DNA from: Anodontia alba
Taxonomy: Eukaryota > Mollusca > Bivalvia > Lucinida > Lucinidae
DNA length: 64,000 nt
NCBI GenBank assembly: GCA_964016985.1
Contig: OZ024823.1
Span: 131,212,112-131,276,111 of the forward strand
Direction: 5' to 3'
The position numbers and the translations under genes were made by a program. Shown here one piece after another: positions 42,001 to 57,000 of this stretch. Below the pieces are notes generated by a model, which made no database searches, had not been told where the DNA came from, and worked only from the letters and a program-made list of their open reading frames with translations. Numbering within the stretch: position 1 is the stretch's first letter; the number at the start of each line of letters is the position of its first letter.

Positions 42001-45000
42001 AGCTACCACCAGGCTCTGTTTTTCGAGGATATACAGATAACAGAATATCTACTGCTGGAACAGTGCCAGAAGTCAGATAATAGTTGGGACACCAGTGGTA
42101 AGAAACTTACCATTATAAAAACACCCCTATTCAAATATACCGAAAATTTTACCACCAAAAAATAAAAATTTTCAGATAAAATATTCTGATATTTTTCATA
42201 TTTCTGCTCAAAACATAGATTGTGGGTACTCGTTAGAACTGCCTCACCGAGGTGGTTCTAATGAGTACCCACAATCTATGTTTTGAGCAGAAATATGAAA
42301 AGTAAGGTGTACCCCTGCAAACCCCAGTTTTACTATATAAAATTGGGGTTTAAGGGGGTCAAAATTATATAGGTATGTTTTCGTGATGCGTTTTATTAGC
42401 TCCAGATAAATGCTTTTATCTCTAAGCCAACATTTTAGTGGAGATTCAACCATTTTGCCTCTATCCATTGCTCTGTCTATCGAGATTAAGTTGTGCATTT
42501 TGTAGTTTGCTAAAATTACAAGATTGGTATATCTGTGTTTATTTGCTCACCTTTCTAGTTTTGATCATTAAATAATGGCATTTTTTTTATAAATCTAATT
42601 CAGTTCAAATTTTTTATTTACATGTCAACTTATGTTTAAGCTATTTAAAAAAAAAAAAAAAATAATAAGTTTAAATATGTAGGCCCTCAGTATGTGAACA
42701 GACCAACTTGAACAAACAGCAATTAAAGGGCCTGATCAGATCCTCTATTCCGTGGCATTTGAACAGAATCTGCACTAAGTGCCACTCATCCAGTAATTTT
42801 AAGACTTACCAGCAATTAGTAAAATAGACTATTTCTTATTCTTTTGGTGCCTCGGGAAGGCTGTGCTGAGTGATTGCAGCATTTCCTGGGTATATTCTCA
42901 TACATTTTGGCATAAAGGCCCTTTATCCTACATTGTACATCAAAGAAAAAATTGTTACTTCAGCATGTGGTATTCAACTGGACCTACCAGATTTACCTGA
43001 TACAGTATCCTGCTCTATCTCAACCACCTGTACAGGTGTGACCTGTTGTGTGTATTCAGAAGAGGTGGGGAGAAACTTCCAAGTGTTAGTTGACATTGAT
43101 TCTTGTGCCATGATTATAACAGTAGAGCTGGAACAGATGAAGTTTGAGATTCCCTTTAAGGAGTATCTCTGGGGTATGGCTTCAGTTATATTTGGTCTAT
43201 TTATTTTTGACATGCTGACACGAACAATAGATAAACAGTTGAAATTTAGATCATTCTTCATCATTCATGGATGCAAGGTGTTACGAGCCAGGCGTAACGA
43301 GAAAGAAATGAATGTGAAACCAGCAACAAGCTTTAAATTATTAACAATATTTATTCACAAAAAATAAGACAAGATTCAAAACAAAAGAATGTAAGTAAAC
43401 AGGACCTTTCAAGCTTATGTCACAAAGTCCCTCAGAAATAACCCACAAGAATTTATAAAAACAAATCCTTTGAATATCAGTTTCTGATCCCACAATTTTA
43501 AGTTCCTGAATTCAGAATTTAAGTCCAGAATGAACAAAATATTAAAGTAATCCAGTATAGAATATTTTCCGATGAAAGTATACAAAGATGCCCATATGAA
43601 AATCTTTTCTCCTTATATAATATCAAAGAACGTTCTAGAAAAAGAATTTACTACAGGCATCTCTTATTTTCCAGTTTCAGTAAAGAAACTTTTATGACAT
43701 GCCAAAAATAACTCAGTCCAGAATCAAGGACATAAACATGTTATTGTAAACATGTTGTTCCAGAAAGTTATTTATGAAAACATAGTAAATAAAGTTATTT
43801 ATGGAAACATAGTAAACATGATGCTTAAAATAATTGAACACCCTATATATAACAAAGGTATCCTGAAACAATACTAACAGGAAAAAAAAACATTTGGATC
43901 TAAACAGAAAGATTTGCTGCCTTTCATAGCATTTGTTTTCCTTTGGAGTAGATCCCTTTTCAGACAGAGAATGTTGCGAAGATAAGACAAAAGTTGTCTT
44001 CCTTCTGAAAAGTGGCTGCAGAAAATCTACCAAAGGCAATCAGTTCTAAATGCATGAAGATTGTGTTGTACTCTAACAGAAAGTCTGAGATTCTCAGAAA
44101 ATGCTGAGCCAGCAGAAAGGTCTTTTGTTGTGTTCATTTCTGCTACATTTATGATAAAAGTACATTTACTTCCTATTGTAAACAGCATAAGTGTTAATCA
44201 GGCCATTTAACCTTTGGCTGTTTTTTTTTTTTTTATTTTATTTTTCCAACTTATGATGCATGCTTTTCACCGCAGCTATCTTTTCTCTGAAATGGCCAGT
44301 GTGATGTTACACTTTTACTGAATAGTTCTCATTGAATAAAGACTAGTTAATTACAAATTTTCATGTTATGTTCTTGACAAGTAGTAATGTTTTTTTTTTT
44401 ATTAGTCTTTTTTTATGAAATAACTTATATATGGATTATCTCTTTTTTTTATGATCTTTATTTCTCATTTTATTTCAGATACCAAAACAGACTTTTATTT
44501 GTTTGGAGTCTTAAGAGTAGAGTAAGTTCAAATGTTCCATTGTAGTGAGTACCCTCTATATACATTTTCATGGAGAAATAAGAAACAAAATCTTGATTCT
44601 CTTCTTATCTATCTTGAGCTATGACTGGATAATCATTTATGTCCCCCACCTAAAGGGATGGACATATTGTTTTTGGTAAATTCTCATGGATATATAATTA
44701 GGACATAACAAAGAACTATTTAGAGTTTGGTGACTTTAACCTAATTTTCAATGTCATAGCAGTAGAAAATTTATATATATATTTTTTTGGTGGGGGGGGG
44801 GGGGGGGGGGAGGGGTGGGGGGGGGGAAGGAGCTCTTTTCTCCGAAAACACTGTCACTAATTGAATATGTATCCTTAAAACACAACAGAAATGTAACATT
44901 GATGTAACATTGACCAGTTCTTTTTTTTTTCAGCAGAGTTGTCAATTAATAAAATATTCATCAGTTGCCAGTATTTATCTCTGAGAGAACACGATCTGGA

Positions 45001-48000
45001 ACCTTGGCTTATTTAGGGCTCACTGTGAGAAAATTCAATGTTCAGACAAAATGACTATTGTGAACCTGCACAAATGCACAATCTGATCACGGTTTTTATC
45101 TTCACCCCTGTAATATAGAGAACATAGAGTTTACAATATATTTTAAGGGAAATGGATACACTTTCAGAGATGGTGATTTTGTTAAAAAAAGTAAGTGAAA
45201 AGTCCAGGGAGTGCCACAATCACAAACCGCAGCCCTTCCCAGACCCCAAGAGGACGAGGAAATTGACAAATCTAAACAAGCACAAACCGAACAAATGTAC
45301 GAAAAGCACTAAGATTAGCTCTCTCTTCCCCAAGTGAGGTAATCGCAATACTAAAAGGACTGAAAAACACAAGAACAAAATGACACACAGAAAGACATAC
45401 AACAAATCGCCTCGTAGAATAAACCACAAAGCAACAAGGAGTAAGACTAACACCGGGACCACCACCTTAGAACGGTCGGTAGAGCAAACCACCGAGGGGT
45501 TTAAAGCACTTTTACCCTGGGTCCTGATGCTACTCTTAATACATAGATACATAAAAATTTGGTTCGCATAAAGGCTCACAACTCAGTCAATGCATCGAAG
45601 TGAAAACATAAAAATCAAATTAATCACTATAATAAACAAAGACGAGTACTCAGGGCTAATTCTACTGTATGCCAGAGTAAATGAAAACCAATAGTTGAAC
45701 CACGGCGGGCCAAGCCAAAGACATATTGTCTCTTAAAGTGCCAATCACAACTGCAGCAGACAACAGTTGCATTGTTTTGTTTTTTTTATTTTTCAGAGAA
45801 AACAAGTCGATATTTCATGTGAATTGTCTGCTTGGCAGACGATTTACATGAAATGTCAAGACTTATTTTCTCTGAAAAAAAAATCTGAATGTCATCTGCT
45901 ACAAATTTTGCATGGCACTTTAAGGGTAAAAACTGTTTTAATAAATATTTTATTAGGACATTCCTCCTGTCTGGAGCAGTAATTTGTTTAGCACACATCT
46001 TTTTTGGCAAAATAAGGGTTGACTTTAAAGTCCTAATCACAATTGCATAAGTTGAGGTTTTAAAGTTTGTTTTTTTTTTTTTTTTTTTTTTCACAGAAGA
46101 TAAGGCTTGGTAGTTTATGTTAATCATCTGCCTAGCAGATCCTCTGCGTACAGATGATTCACATAAAATGTCAGGTCTTATTTTGTAATGAAAAGTGATA
46201 TTCTTTTAGAGCATGATCTGCTAAAATGTTGTTTGGAGCTTTAACCATTACCCCTGTCTGGGCTAATTCAGCAGACAACAAATTAATAATACTTTTCTTA
46301 TTATTCCCAGAAAACAGGTTTGACATTCCATGCAAATTGTCACCATGGGAGACAATTTTCATGCAATGTCAAAACCTGTTTTCTGGGAATAATAAGAAAC
46401 ATATTTCAGTATGTCATCAGCTGATTTTCTTACACAGAGTGCTAAGTGTTAAGGATTAATAATTCTGTTTTCCAGGTTTACAGTGAATGAGGTTCTAGAG
46501 GACAGGTTATACTCTATGGACATGAAAGTCAGTGTGTGTTTTAACCCTAAAAATGATCCCGAATGTTCTACATCAGTCATTATACTAGATGGTTCCCAGC
46601 TCTACATCCTTCCCTGTTCCTGGTCAGCTGGATTTGTTGATCCTGGTACATGAACATTAATTTGGGCTGCATTAAGCAGAAAAGTGCCTACAAACATGTG
46701 CAATATGTGCAGATTCAGATCATCCTGTGCATGCACAAAGTATCATCCAGGGCCCAGTTGTTCAAAGCTAAGGATGTCGTTAGTTAACGAATCGTTAAAA
46801 TTTACATGGAGTGATATGCAAATATGCTGAAATTTTTTGCTGAAAAAATGTGAGTAGCTTTTGCAGTGCAAAAGCTACTCACATTTTTTAAGCAAAATAT
46901 ATCGGATATTGTATATTGAATCCGCTAAAATAGTTAACGAAATGACCCTTAACGAGCTCGTTAAGCTAACGATGCTTTGAACACTTGGGCCCAGGCCTTT
47001 GCTCTCCATTCATACATTCTGTAGTATCTAATGATTCTGTAAGTGGACAGTGAATGCCTTGATCAGACTGCACTGATGTGCTAGCTGATTTGGGCCTTGG
47101 CTGTCTGCTTATTACTAAAGACATGTTGTCGCATGGCATGGCCCATTTTCTATTTTGCTTCATTATGATTTCACTATATCAACATCTAATATAAATTTAT
47201 TATTAAGAAACTTTCCAGATTCTAATAAAGAGTATCATTTAAATGTTAAGAGATGTATAAAGGTTGCCCATTACGAAAACCTTCCTATATAATTCTGACC
47301 CCCTTAAACCCCACTTTTATGTAGTAAAACTTGGGTTAACAGGGGTATACATTATTTTTCTTATTTTGCTAAAAACATAGATTGTGAATACTCGTTAGAA
47401 CCGCCTTGCCAAGGCAGTTCTAACAAGTACCCACAATCTATGTTTTGAGGAGAAATATGAAAAATATCAGAATTTTTATCTGAAATTTTTTCTGTTTTGG
47501 TTGTAAAATTTTCAATATATTTGAATAGGTGTGTTCTTGTAATGCATTGGAAACACCACATAACAGAATGAAAGTCAGAGTCTCATTTTATTGGGACTTC
47601 ATATGACAATAGTGGACAAGGCTGCATACATCCACCTTAAATTGGTTTAAGCAGAACTCAGTTATCAAAGATACCAGAATGGGCTCAGTAGTCCAAGGAA
47701 TATAAAAATAAAAAAAACTGTACTTTTATGAAGACACGTTTCCAATTTTGATAGATATATAGCTCTCTGTGTATATTGATATCCCTCTTTATGCCCTAAA
47801 CTTCAGAGAAGTTGCTTTGAAGTTGGGAGGACATATTGCTTTGGGCTTGTCTATTCATTCGTCTGTGCATCCATTTGTCTGTCCATACATCACACTTTTG
47901 AGACCTCATATCTTTTGAACCATGTATGCTAGGATTTTGAAATTTTATATATGCATTGCTCATGAAAAATTATCTGGCTCGTATTTTCTGTCAGATTCTT

Positions 48001-51000
48001 CATGGTGGAGTTATGCCACTTAGGAATTTTAGCAAATGAAAATCTTGTAAGCAAAACATCTTAGGAACCATTTGAGTTAGGCTGATGAAATTTTGCAAAC
48101 AGTTTTGAACTAATGTGTAGATAACCTGGTTAAATTTTGATGAATATACATATTTTATTATATTATGCCCCCTTTTCAGACATATATATTTTAGTAAAGG
48201 TAAATCTTGTAAGCAAAATGTCTCAAGAACCCTTAAAGCTAGGTTCATGAAATTTTGCAGGCAATCAAGGATTATTGTGTAGATGAGTTAATTAACTTTT
48301 GGTGAAATTTTATAAATATTTGTCCAAGTTATGCCCCTTTTAAGACTTGAGCATTTAGCGCTTCTTAGGAACCATGTATGCTTTTGTTTTGACATTTCAT
48401 ATACGCATTGCTTATGAAAAATTCCTGACCCGTATTTTCTTCTTTTTTGTCAGATTTTTCATGGTGAAGGTACAACCCTTTTCAGACTTAGTCATTTTAG
48501 GGAATGAAAATTTTGGAAGCAAAATATCTAAGGAACCATTTGATTTAGGCTCATGGAATTTTGCCAACATGTAGATGACCTGGTTACCGTAAATTGTGGT
48601 GAACTTCTATAAATATTTTATCAAAATATGTCCCATTTTCAGACATAGGTATTTTAGCATAGGAAAATCTTGTAAGCAAAATATCTCAATAGCCCCTAGA
48701 GCTAGGTTCATGAAATTTTGCAGGCAGTCCTGATGTTTTTCCAGATTATGTCCCTTTTCTGATTTAAGCATTTTAGCAGCTTTGTGACCTCTCATATCTT
48801 TTGGAACATGTATGTTATGGTTTTGAAATTTCATATATGCATTGCTAATGAAAAATTAGCTGACCCTCATTCTTTTTGTTTCCTTTTGATTCTTTATTCT
48901 GTTAAACTAGTAGTTCCTGAGTTATGCCCCTTTATCATGCATTGTAAGCCTATGGGGCATAATGAGATATTATGTCAAAAGCTCTCAAAAACTATTTGAG
49001 CTAGGGCCTTGAAACTTGATGAGCTTTTTGGTGATGATGAGTAGAAAACCTGGTTAACTTTTGAAAAAAAAAGGATTAAAGAGTTAATCTCCTTTCCAAC
49101 TTTGACATTTTGTATGAACTAGCTTATAGGTGGGAGCATAGTGCTTTACAAAACACATTGTTTTATCTTAATTCTTGTCATCCTGAATAAATTAAGTGGT
49201 GACACCCACTTCTTATTGTCAGACAATGAGTTGGTTTATCAAGGTTGTTGATACAAATTCACATACTTAATGACTATCAGTGCATATCCAGATCAGTTGC
49301 CTTCTTCAGAAGCCAACTGATCTGGATCTACACTGTTTGCAAAGATAGGGCATGTCTAGGACCAGCAGGACCAGGGTTAAGTCATTTAAGCAAAAATATA
49401 TAATGCCATTCTATTTCAGAGTTTTCATTCACATCATGGAAATCAACATTTGGCCTTGCTGGACAGTCCCCAATACCAGTCGACGCTGTGACAAAACTTC
49501 TTGCAGATTTACAAGTCGGCACATACATGCTGGACACACAGTGTAACAGGGCAGCTGGTCTCTATAACAATGCTGTTAATGGCTGGACGAAAGGTGAGTT
49601 CCTATGGTATTTTTTTTTTTTTTTATTTTTGCACAAAATCCCATGTTGTGGGTACAAATTAGAAGCACCATGCAATCAAGACAATTTTATTATACAATAC
49701 TCACAATTTTTGTTTGTTGTTTTTTATACATAAATAAAACAACAACAAAAAAAAAACAACAACCCCAAAACAAACAAACAGAAAACATTTATCTGGATAC
49801 TCCTCTTGTCTCGATTTATTTAAGCCCTAGTATTTTTTGGATGGGTTTTTAAAAAATCTGTCCTTTAAAATAGCTATGTCTGGCAGGTTTATCTTTTGGT
49901 TAACCATTTTTCAAAGTTATATGTTACCTTTATTCTTCAGTGAATTGCTTTCATTGGTAGGGATGAAGAGGAGGACCAGTAGGCATAACACATGCAACAG
50001 AGACAACTCTCATTTTCTTAGTTATGTACTTATCTCCCCTGAAGCTGAAATCTTGTGCAGGCTATGGCTATAACTCCAATACTGTTTAAGATAATTGGAT
50101 AGTATTTGGTAGGGAAATATATCAGGTCAGATAAGAGTGTGGCACATAAGAAAGGGCAACTCTTGCTTTGTTATTTTTTTCTAGTTATCTCCCCAGAACA
50201 AGTTTCTAAGCCAAATTCTTGTGCACTCTAAAACTTCTTAATGGTTTGAAATATTTTGGTAATATTTGGTAGAGACATATTTAAGGACCAGAAGAGGTGT
50301 CATGTGCAAGACAGCCAACTCTGACTTTCTTTGTTATGTTATGTACTTATCTCCCCTAAAACCGAAATCTTGTGCAGGCCATAACGCCCATACTGTTTGA
50401 GATAATTTGATAATATTTGGTAGGACATATATCAGGTCAAGTAAAAGTGTCACATGCAAGAAGGACAATTGCTTTTTCTTTTTTCTAGTTATCTCTCCTG
50501 AACGAATTTCTAAGCCAATTTCTTGTGCACTTCATAACTTCTAACTGTTTGAAATATTTTGATAATATTTGGTCGTGTGCAAGATAAGCAACTCTTTCTT
50601 CATTACATACTTATCTCCCCTGAAGGGGAAAGCTTGTGCAGCCAAAATTGATTTTCGTTTTGCTTATACAGATTGTAGCTTCTGTGGCTGAGCTACTTCT
50701 ATATACTTACTAGTGACCAAATCAGTAACCAGGATTTTTTTGGATAAAAATTGTATTTTTGGACAGTCTTTTCACAGAAAAATTCTGTCCTTTAAAATAG
50801 CAGTGTCTGGCTGATTGGGCATTGTCCGAGGTTTACCTTTTGGTTAACCTTTTTTCAAAGTGATATGTTACCTTTATGCTTCAATAGAAAAACCACTCTG
50901 TAATGCCGTTAGGCATTTTTCTTGTTACTGTACAGATAAATTGAGTAAGATTTAAAAACTGCAAAGTTTTGAAAATTTGGCCAATTATATATACTCTTGC

Positions 51001-54000
51001 ATACGCATGTTTTTACAGTAAGATATTGACAACAGCAGGGTTTACATTATATAGACAAGTTTATGTAAGGGGATACTGTAGAATATATTGATCAGGGCCC
51101 AGTTGTTCAAAGCTAACAACATCGTTTGTTAACGATTCGTTAAAATTTACATCAAGTGATACGCACATATGCTGAAATTTTTTGCTGAAAAAATGTGAGT
51201 AGGTTTTGTAGTGCAAAAGCTACTCGCATGTTTTCAGCAAAAATATCAGAATATTGTGTATTGAATCCCCTAGAACTGTTAACAAAATGACCCTTAACGA
51301 GTTTGTTAAGCAAACAACACTTTGAACAACTGGTCCCAGATCTCAAAGGTAACAGGTTAGTCATAGCTCCTGATTTTCTCCATGAGAACATTTTGTGTAC
51401 TGATTTGTGTACACTTCTTATGAGTTCCACTGGGCACCATAGTGCAGGAAGTAAGGCATCTGACAGCAGATTCAGGGGTCACAAGTTGAAAAACCATCTC
51501 TGCCTATATCATTCTCCCTCTTCTGCTGATTCAGTTGCTAAGCATCACGAAAACATGCCTATATAATATTGACCCCCTTAAACCCCACTTTTATATAGTA
51601 AAACTGGGGCTTACAAGGGTATACATTATTTTTGTTATTTCTGCTCAAAAACATAGATTGTGGGTACTCGTTAGAACCGCCTCGTCGAGACGGTTCTAAC
51701 GAGTACCCACAATCTATGTTTTGAGCAGAAATATAAAAAATATCAATTTTTTATGTGAAAAATTGCCATTTTTTGGTGGTAAAATTTTCAGTGTATTTGA
51801 AAAGGCATGTTTTCGTAATGGAGGACTAAGCTGACCCTGGAAAAGTGTGAGTAAGTTAACTGACTAGCTCAGCATGACTTTAATAGTGCTGTCGGGGCTG
51901 TAAAACTCAAATCAAATAAAAAATTGAAATGAGTACCCACAGCATATATTTTCATGGAGGAATAAGAAAGTACATATTGGGTTACTCCTAATATCTAGAG
52001 CTATGGCTACCATAGAATACATTGAATTGTCTCAAAGATGACAAGTTAGTATGAACCTTTGCTGTGATTGTATGCCCCTAAAACCCATTTTGCCATGAGC
52101 AAAAGGTGAAAAATTTTCCATGAAGAAATATGATCAAAATAAAAGCCAGTCTAACTACATCTCGAGCCATTGACACACTTTCAAGGAAGACAACTCTGTC
52201 AAAATTGTTTTGCTCGCTTCTGAAAGGGGTCTGTTTCTAAAAGGAAAAAATTTTCTCCCTTTGGGAAGTCTGTCCTTATAGAGTAGACACCTTTTTAGAA
52301 GGGTATTAGTGAGTAGGAAAGCAAACAAAAATTGTCTTCCTTTAAGATACAGCAGAAAATCTCCCAGGTGTATTCACTCCCCTTAAACATCATGTAATTC
52401 TTGTATATTTCAGATATTTGCGTACAGCCAGTTGCTTTCCCAAATCTCCCTGCAGACATGACTACTTGTTACCTGACTTCCTGCACTGAGTTCCATTGTT
52501 GTGTTGAACATCCAGAACTCCAGAGGTCCTTTCAGGCCAAGTTTGCTATAGATCCATGTAAGAGTGTGTTGATTGTTGGAATTGAATCTGTTACTACTGA
52601 AGTTAGCTTGGAGGATTATACCTGGGGTAGGTGTTTTTACTTTGTTATTTGTGGAATCTGATAAAATAATTTAAAAAATGAAGTGAGAAAAATGCTGGGC
52701 CCAGTTGTTCGAAACTAACGATGTTGTTAGCTAACATATCTTTAAAAGTCTGATCATTAAATATGGCATATATGCTAATATTTTTTATGAAAATATGTGA
52801 GAAGCTTTTGCATTTGCAAAAGCTACTCACATTTTTGTCAGCAAAAAAACCTGTGAATTAGATATTGTACTTACCCCCTCGTACTAGAACAGTTAACATT
52901 TTGACCACTAATAAACTTGTTAAACTAATGATGCTTTGAACAACTTGGCCCTGGTCATCATAGTGCAGTCAGTAGGGTGTCTCACTGCAGATCCAGTAGT
53001 CAAGTTCGAATCTCAGCTCAGCCACATAACTGTCATGAAGATTGATCATAAAATGATTTTTATCATCATTCTCCCCTTCCACTGATTCAATAAGGGCAGA
53101 TTCAGTTACTGGCAAAAATACAGTAGACTTTCGTTATTTCGAACTCGCTTATTTCGAATAATCGCTTATCTTGAAGTGAAAATCCGGTCCCTGTTTAATA
53201 CAGAGATCTACCAACAGGCAACAAAATATTGTGGAAAAGAGGAGAAATTGCTCCTTAGGAGCAATTTCTCCTCTTTTCCATAATATTTTCAATATATCTC
53301 TAACTAAGGAGTCAAATTACATATTCATTCTGTTAAAGGCGGTTGTTCAATTAATTGTTTTCCTCAGTTCCACAAAAATGATATGTCAAAGTACGGATAT
53401 CTCGAAGTGTTTCATAGAATCCCTTGGAGTTCGAGATAACGAGAGTCGACTGTACTTGCAAACAGTACTGGTTAACTGCTTAGGGTATTAAGCCTGCCCA
53501 GGAAAAGTTTGAGCAGGTTAATTGACCAGCTCACATGACCTTAATAGTGTTGATCATGTTGACTGTTCCATAAAACCCCAAATCAAATCAAAATGAAGAA
53601 AATTTGAAAAAAAAAAAAAAAAAAAAAAAAAACAGAATAGGTATCTCAAGTTGACTAGATATATAGCTTCAGACCAATGATAATTGAGTACTCCCCGTGG
53701 TCTTTGCAAAATGCCTAGCCTCTGATCAGCTTGCGTATACTGGTACAGCATTTCATTTACACCATATTCGTGCTTTATTGGATCTTTTTGAGCCACTCTA
53801 TCTGAAAATGTGCTTGCTGGATATGCTACTAATGAAGGCTCATATCAGCTTGGATGCAATACACATGGTTCATTAATTACTGTTTTCTGGGAAAAATAAG
53901 AGACGTATCGCAATTTACATGACTTATCAAGCACCATTTTCTGGGGAAAATAAGAAAGTATTTTAAAAATGTCTGCTGATGCATTTAGTAAGCAAAATTT

Positions 54001-57000
54001 TACCTTTTTTTTTAATGCAATTTCAAAGAAATGTAATAAAGTTGTATTAATTGGTTGTTTTAACATAATTATAGCAGGCCAAAGTGATATATAAAGGGAG
54101 ATTTCAAAGTCTCTGGGCCCAGTTGTTCAAAGCTAGCGATGTTGTTAGTTAATGGTTCGTTAAAATTTACATAAAGTGACACACACATATGCTGGAATTT
54201 TTTGCTGAAAAAAAGTGAGTAGCTTTTGCAGTGCAAAAGCTACTCACATTTTTTCAGCAAAAAATATCAGAATATTGTATATTGAATCCGCTAAAACAGT
54301 TAACGAAATGACCCTTAATGAGCTCGTTAAGCTAACAACACTTTGAACAACTGGGCCCAGGTTTTCTGTGTACTCTTATTTTCTTTGACATTTTTATGAC
54401 AGTACAAAATAGTTATGTAGTTTTCTGTTTTATATATTATTCTTTATCAGTGACCTGTTCTTCATACGATTAAATTTCTTTCAGGCGTGCAAGATCGCTT
54501 CTACATTAATAGTTTCCTACGTCTAGAGTAAGTAATGAATTTGCAAAAATATAAATGAATATACCCAGTAAATGCCACAATCATGAAGCACAGCCTTCCT
54601 GAGGTGCTAAAAGAAGAAAAGATGGGGAACAGATCATGACAAATGCCACATATGAAATAAAAGTCAAAAACAAAGAACATACAAAAACAAAGAACATACA
54701 AAATCAAAGAACATACAAAATCAAAGAACATACAAAATCACAAAAATCGGAGACTCGGTTTGATTGAGTCTCTTCATATGCAACACTGTAGTTTGCGAGG
54801 CTGCATATGCCCCCTAGTGCCGGCTTAAGCGGTATTCGATTTTTAAAATAACCAGGATGGGCTCATTGATCCCAAAGGAAATAAAATATAACATGCACTA
54901 TGATCATGTATGGGGAGACCACCAATGCATAAAGAAGAACTGCAACAGAGGAACTGCCTTGGAACAATTAGTAGAAAAACTGTTGGGGCGGAGCCTAAAC
55001 CAGTTTTACTTACGCAAAACTTCATCCTTTTATCCTGATGTATCTCCAAACAGTAGAACAATACAAACAGACAGAAAACAGAAAGCATAGTAGGCTGCCA
55101 TTGAAAAATATGACCACAAGTAAAATCAAAGCAAAAAGGGCAGCTACACCACAACCTCTTTATAACACTATTGTTGGGGTCCATAGCATAAACCGTGTTA
55201 GTTAAACAACCGTGTAATATCCAAACAAAAATGTATAGATTATATTGAAAAATGACCATAAATGGATATTTTTCAATATAATCTATACATTTTTGGGATC
55301 CATCTTTGAACTGTGTTATATACAAAACCGTGTTATAATGAACCATGTTATAAAGAGGTTGTGGTTTATATAGCAGTAGACCACAATGCTAAAATTACAA
55401 CAAAGATTATCAGCATTAGAATATCCACCTTGGAATTGAAGCAGTATAAACAGTTGTGGGGCTTAAGACAGTTTTACATGCGCAAAATCTCACCCTAAAT
55501 TCTGATGCAGCACATGTTTATCCCCATAATTCTCAATGGTCTATCTTATACCATCTGTGCATCTATGCATTTGTAACTAATGCTATTTCCTAGACTGTTA
55601 AAGTAACAAACTTGAAGCTTAGGCATCTATTTAGGATATATAAATATGCTTGAGCATACTAAAATTTTGGTCTGACTCTAGTGGTTTCAGAAATTAAGAG
55701 AAAATTTACATGATGGCGGCTGAATATGATAGGGCTGAAAATTTTCACAGGAACATATACTGGTGAATGTTCATAGTGAGTATAGCCATAACATAACTTA
55801 TTTATATGTTTGATGTTGTAGTCTCATCAATAATATTTCAGTGACAAGATGATATCATGATAAAAATCTATGCAAAGAAAAAAAAATAATGTGGTACAAT
55901 ATTGAAAAAAAGTGCCCTCCCCTCCCTGCCTCCACCCCCAGTATCTTTTAAATAAAAGGCAGTTGTCAGTGACTGTTTTTCATGTGTTGCTAAGCAACTG
56001 GGCAGTGTCATGGAGATCCAGTTTAAGCTGAGTGGACATGTTGATATCATCTGATACCATTTTTCAGAACAGACCCATCTGTAGTCATCTACTAAATTTA
56101 GGTACACACACCACGCTAAGTGAACAAGGTGTACAATCTGCAATGTCAAAAACTGTACCTACAGTTTTGTGTGACCAGCTAAGGTTCAGATCAGGCTTGG
56201 ATAGCCAAGGATGCAATGTTTCTTCGTGCAAACAACAAAGACTTTGATAAGACTATGTAGATGCACAGGTTGATTTGAGTCTTCATTGGTATGTTTTCTT
56301 ACATTGCGGCTCATTTGAATCTCACCAGTTTCATGTGCCTTGAGGCCAACCAAGAGCTTTGTTGTCTTTTTACAACACCTGTGTACTTTTACTATTGTTT
56401 TATTTAGCTATATTGTTGACGAGTTAACTATGAAGAGTATGTACTTTGTGAACCTGAATATTTCTATGTGTCTGGAGGCCAACCAAAAGTGTGACATCAT
56501 TGTACAGGTTCTCAATGGAACTTTGTTACCTAAGGGACCTTGTGATTGGAAGACAGGATTTCTGGACCAATGTAAGTTTCTTGATTTGTTATAATACCTG
56601 CTAAAATCAAATTGGGGTATAAGTAATTAGACTTTCCTGCAAGATACATTGATCTGTGTCAAGCAAATAGGCATTTTTTGCATCATGTCAACAATAAAGT
56701 TAGGATATATACCAACAGCAAAGTTAGGAAATATGTCAACAACAAAGTTTGGACATATGCCAACAGTAGAATTAGGATGTATGCCAACAGAGAAGTGAGA
56801 ACATATGCTAACAGTAAAGTTAGAATGCCATATGGCAACAGGAGAGTGAAATCATATACCAACAGTAAAACTAGGACATATGTCAATAGCAAAGTTAAGT
56901 CATATGCGAATAGTAAAGTTAGGACATATGCCAGCAGTAAAGTTAAAACATATGCCAACAGCAAAATTAAATCATATGTCAACATATTCCAATTGTAAAG

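Noticed and set aside
42870..43367. 165-codon plus frame taken as a gene
   Set aside because: Only 42964-43173 (exon B6) is supported; the rest is intron read-through into element Z.
45220..45579. Hydrophobic 119-codon minus frame resembling a membrane protein
   Set aside because: It lies wholly in repeat Y; the Leu/Val-rich reading is the antisense of an A/C-rich repeat.
21300..54360. CRISPR-like spaced hairpin repeats
   Set aside because: The repeated palindromes are separate MITE copies kilobases apart with their own inverted ends, in a spliced eukaryotic gene.
54843..55346. 167-codon open frame on the minus strand
   Set aside because: It crosses the border between repeat Y and a nested MITE-5, so it cannot be one ancestral coding unit; no motif was recognised.
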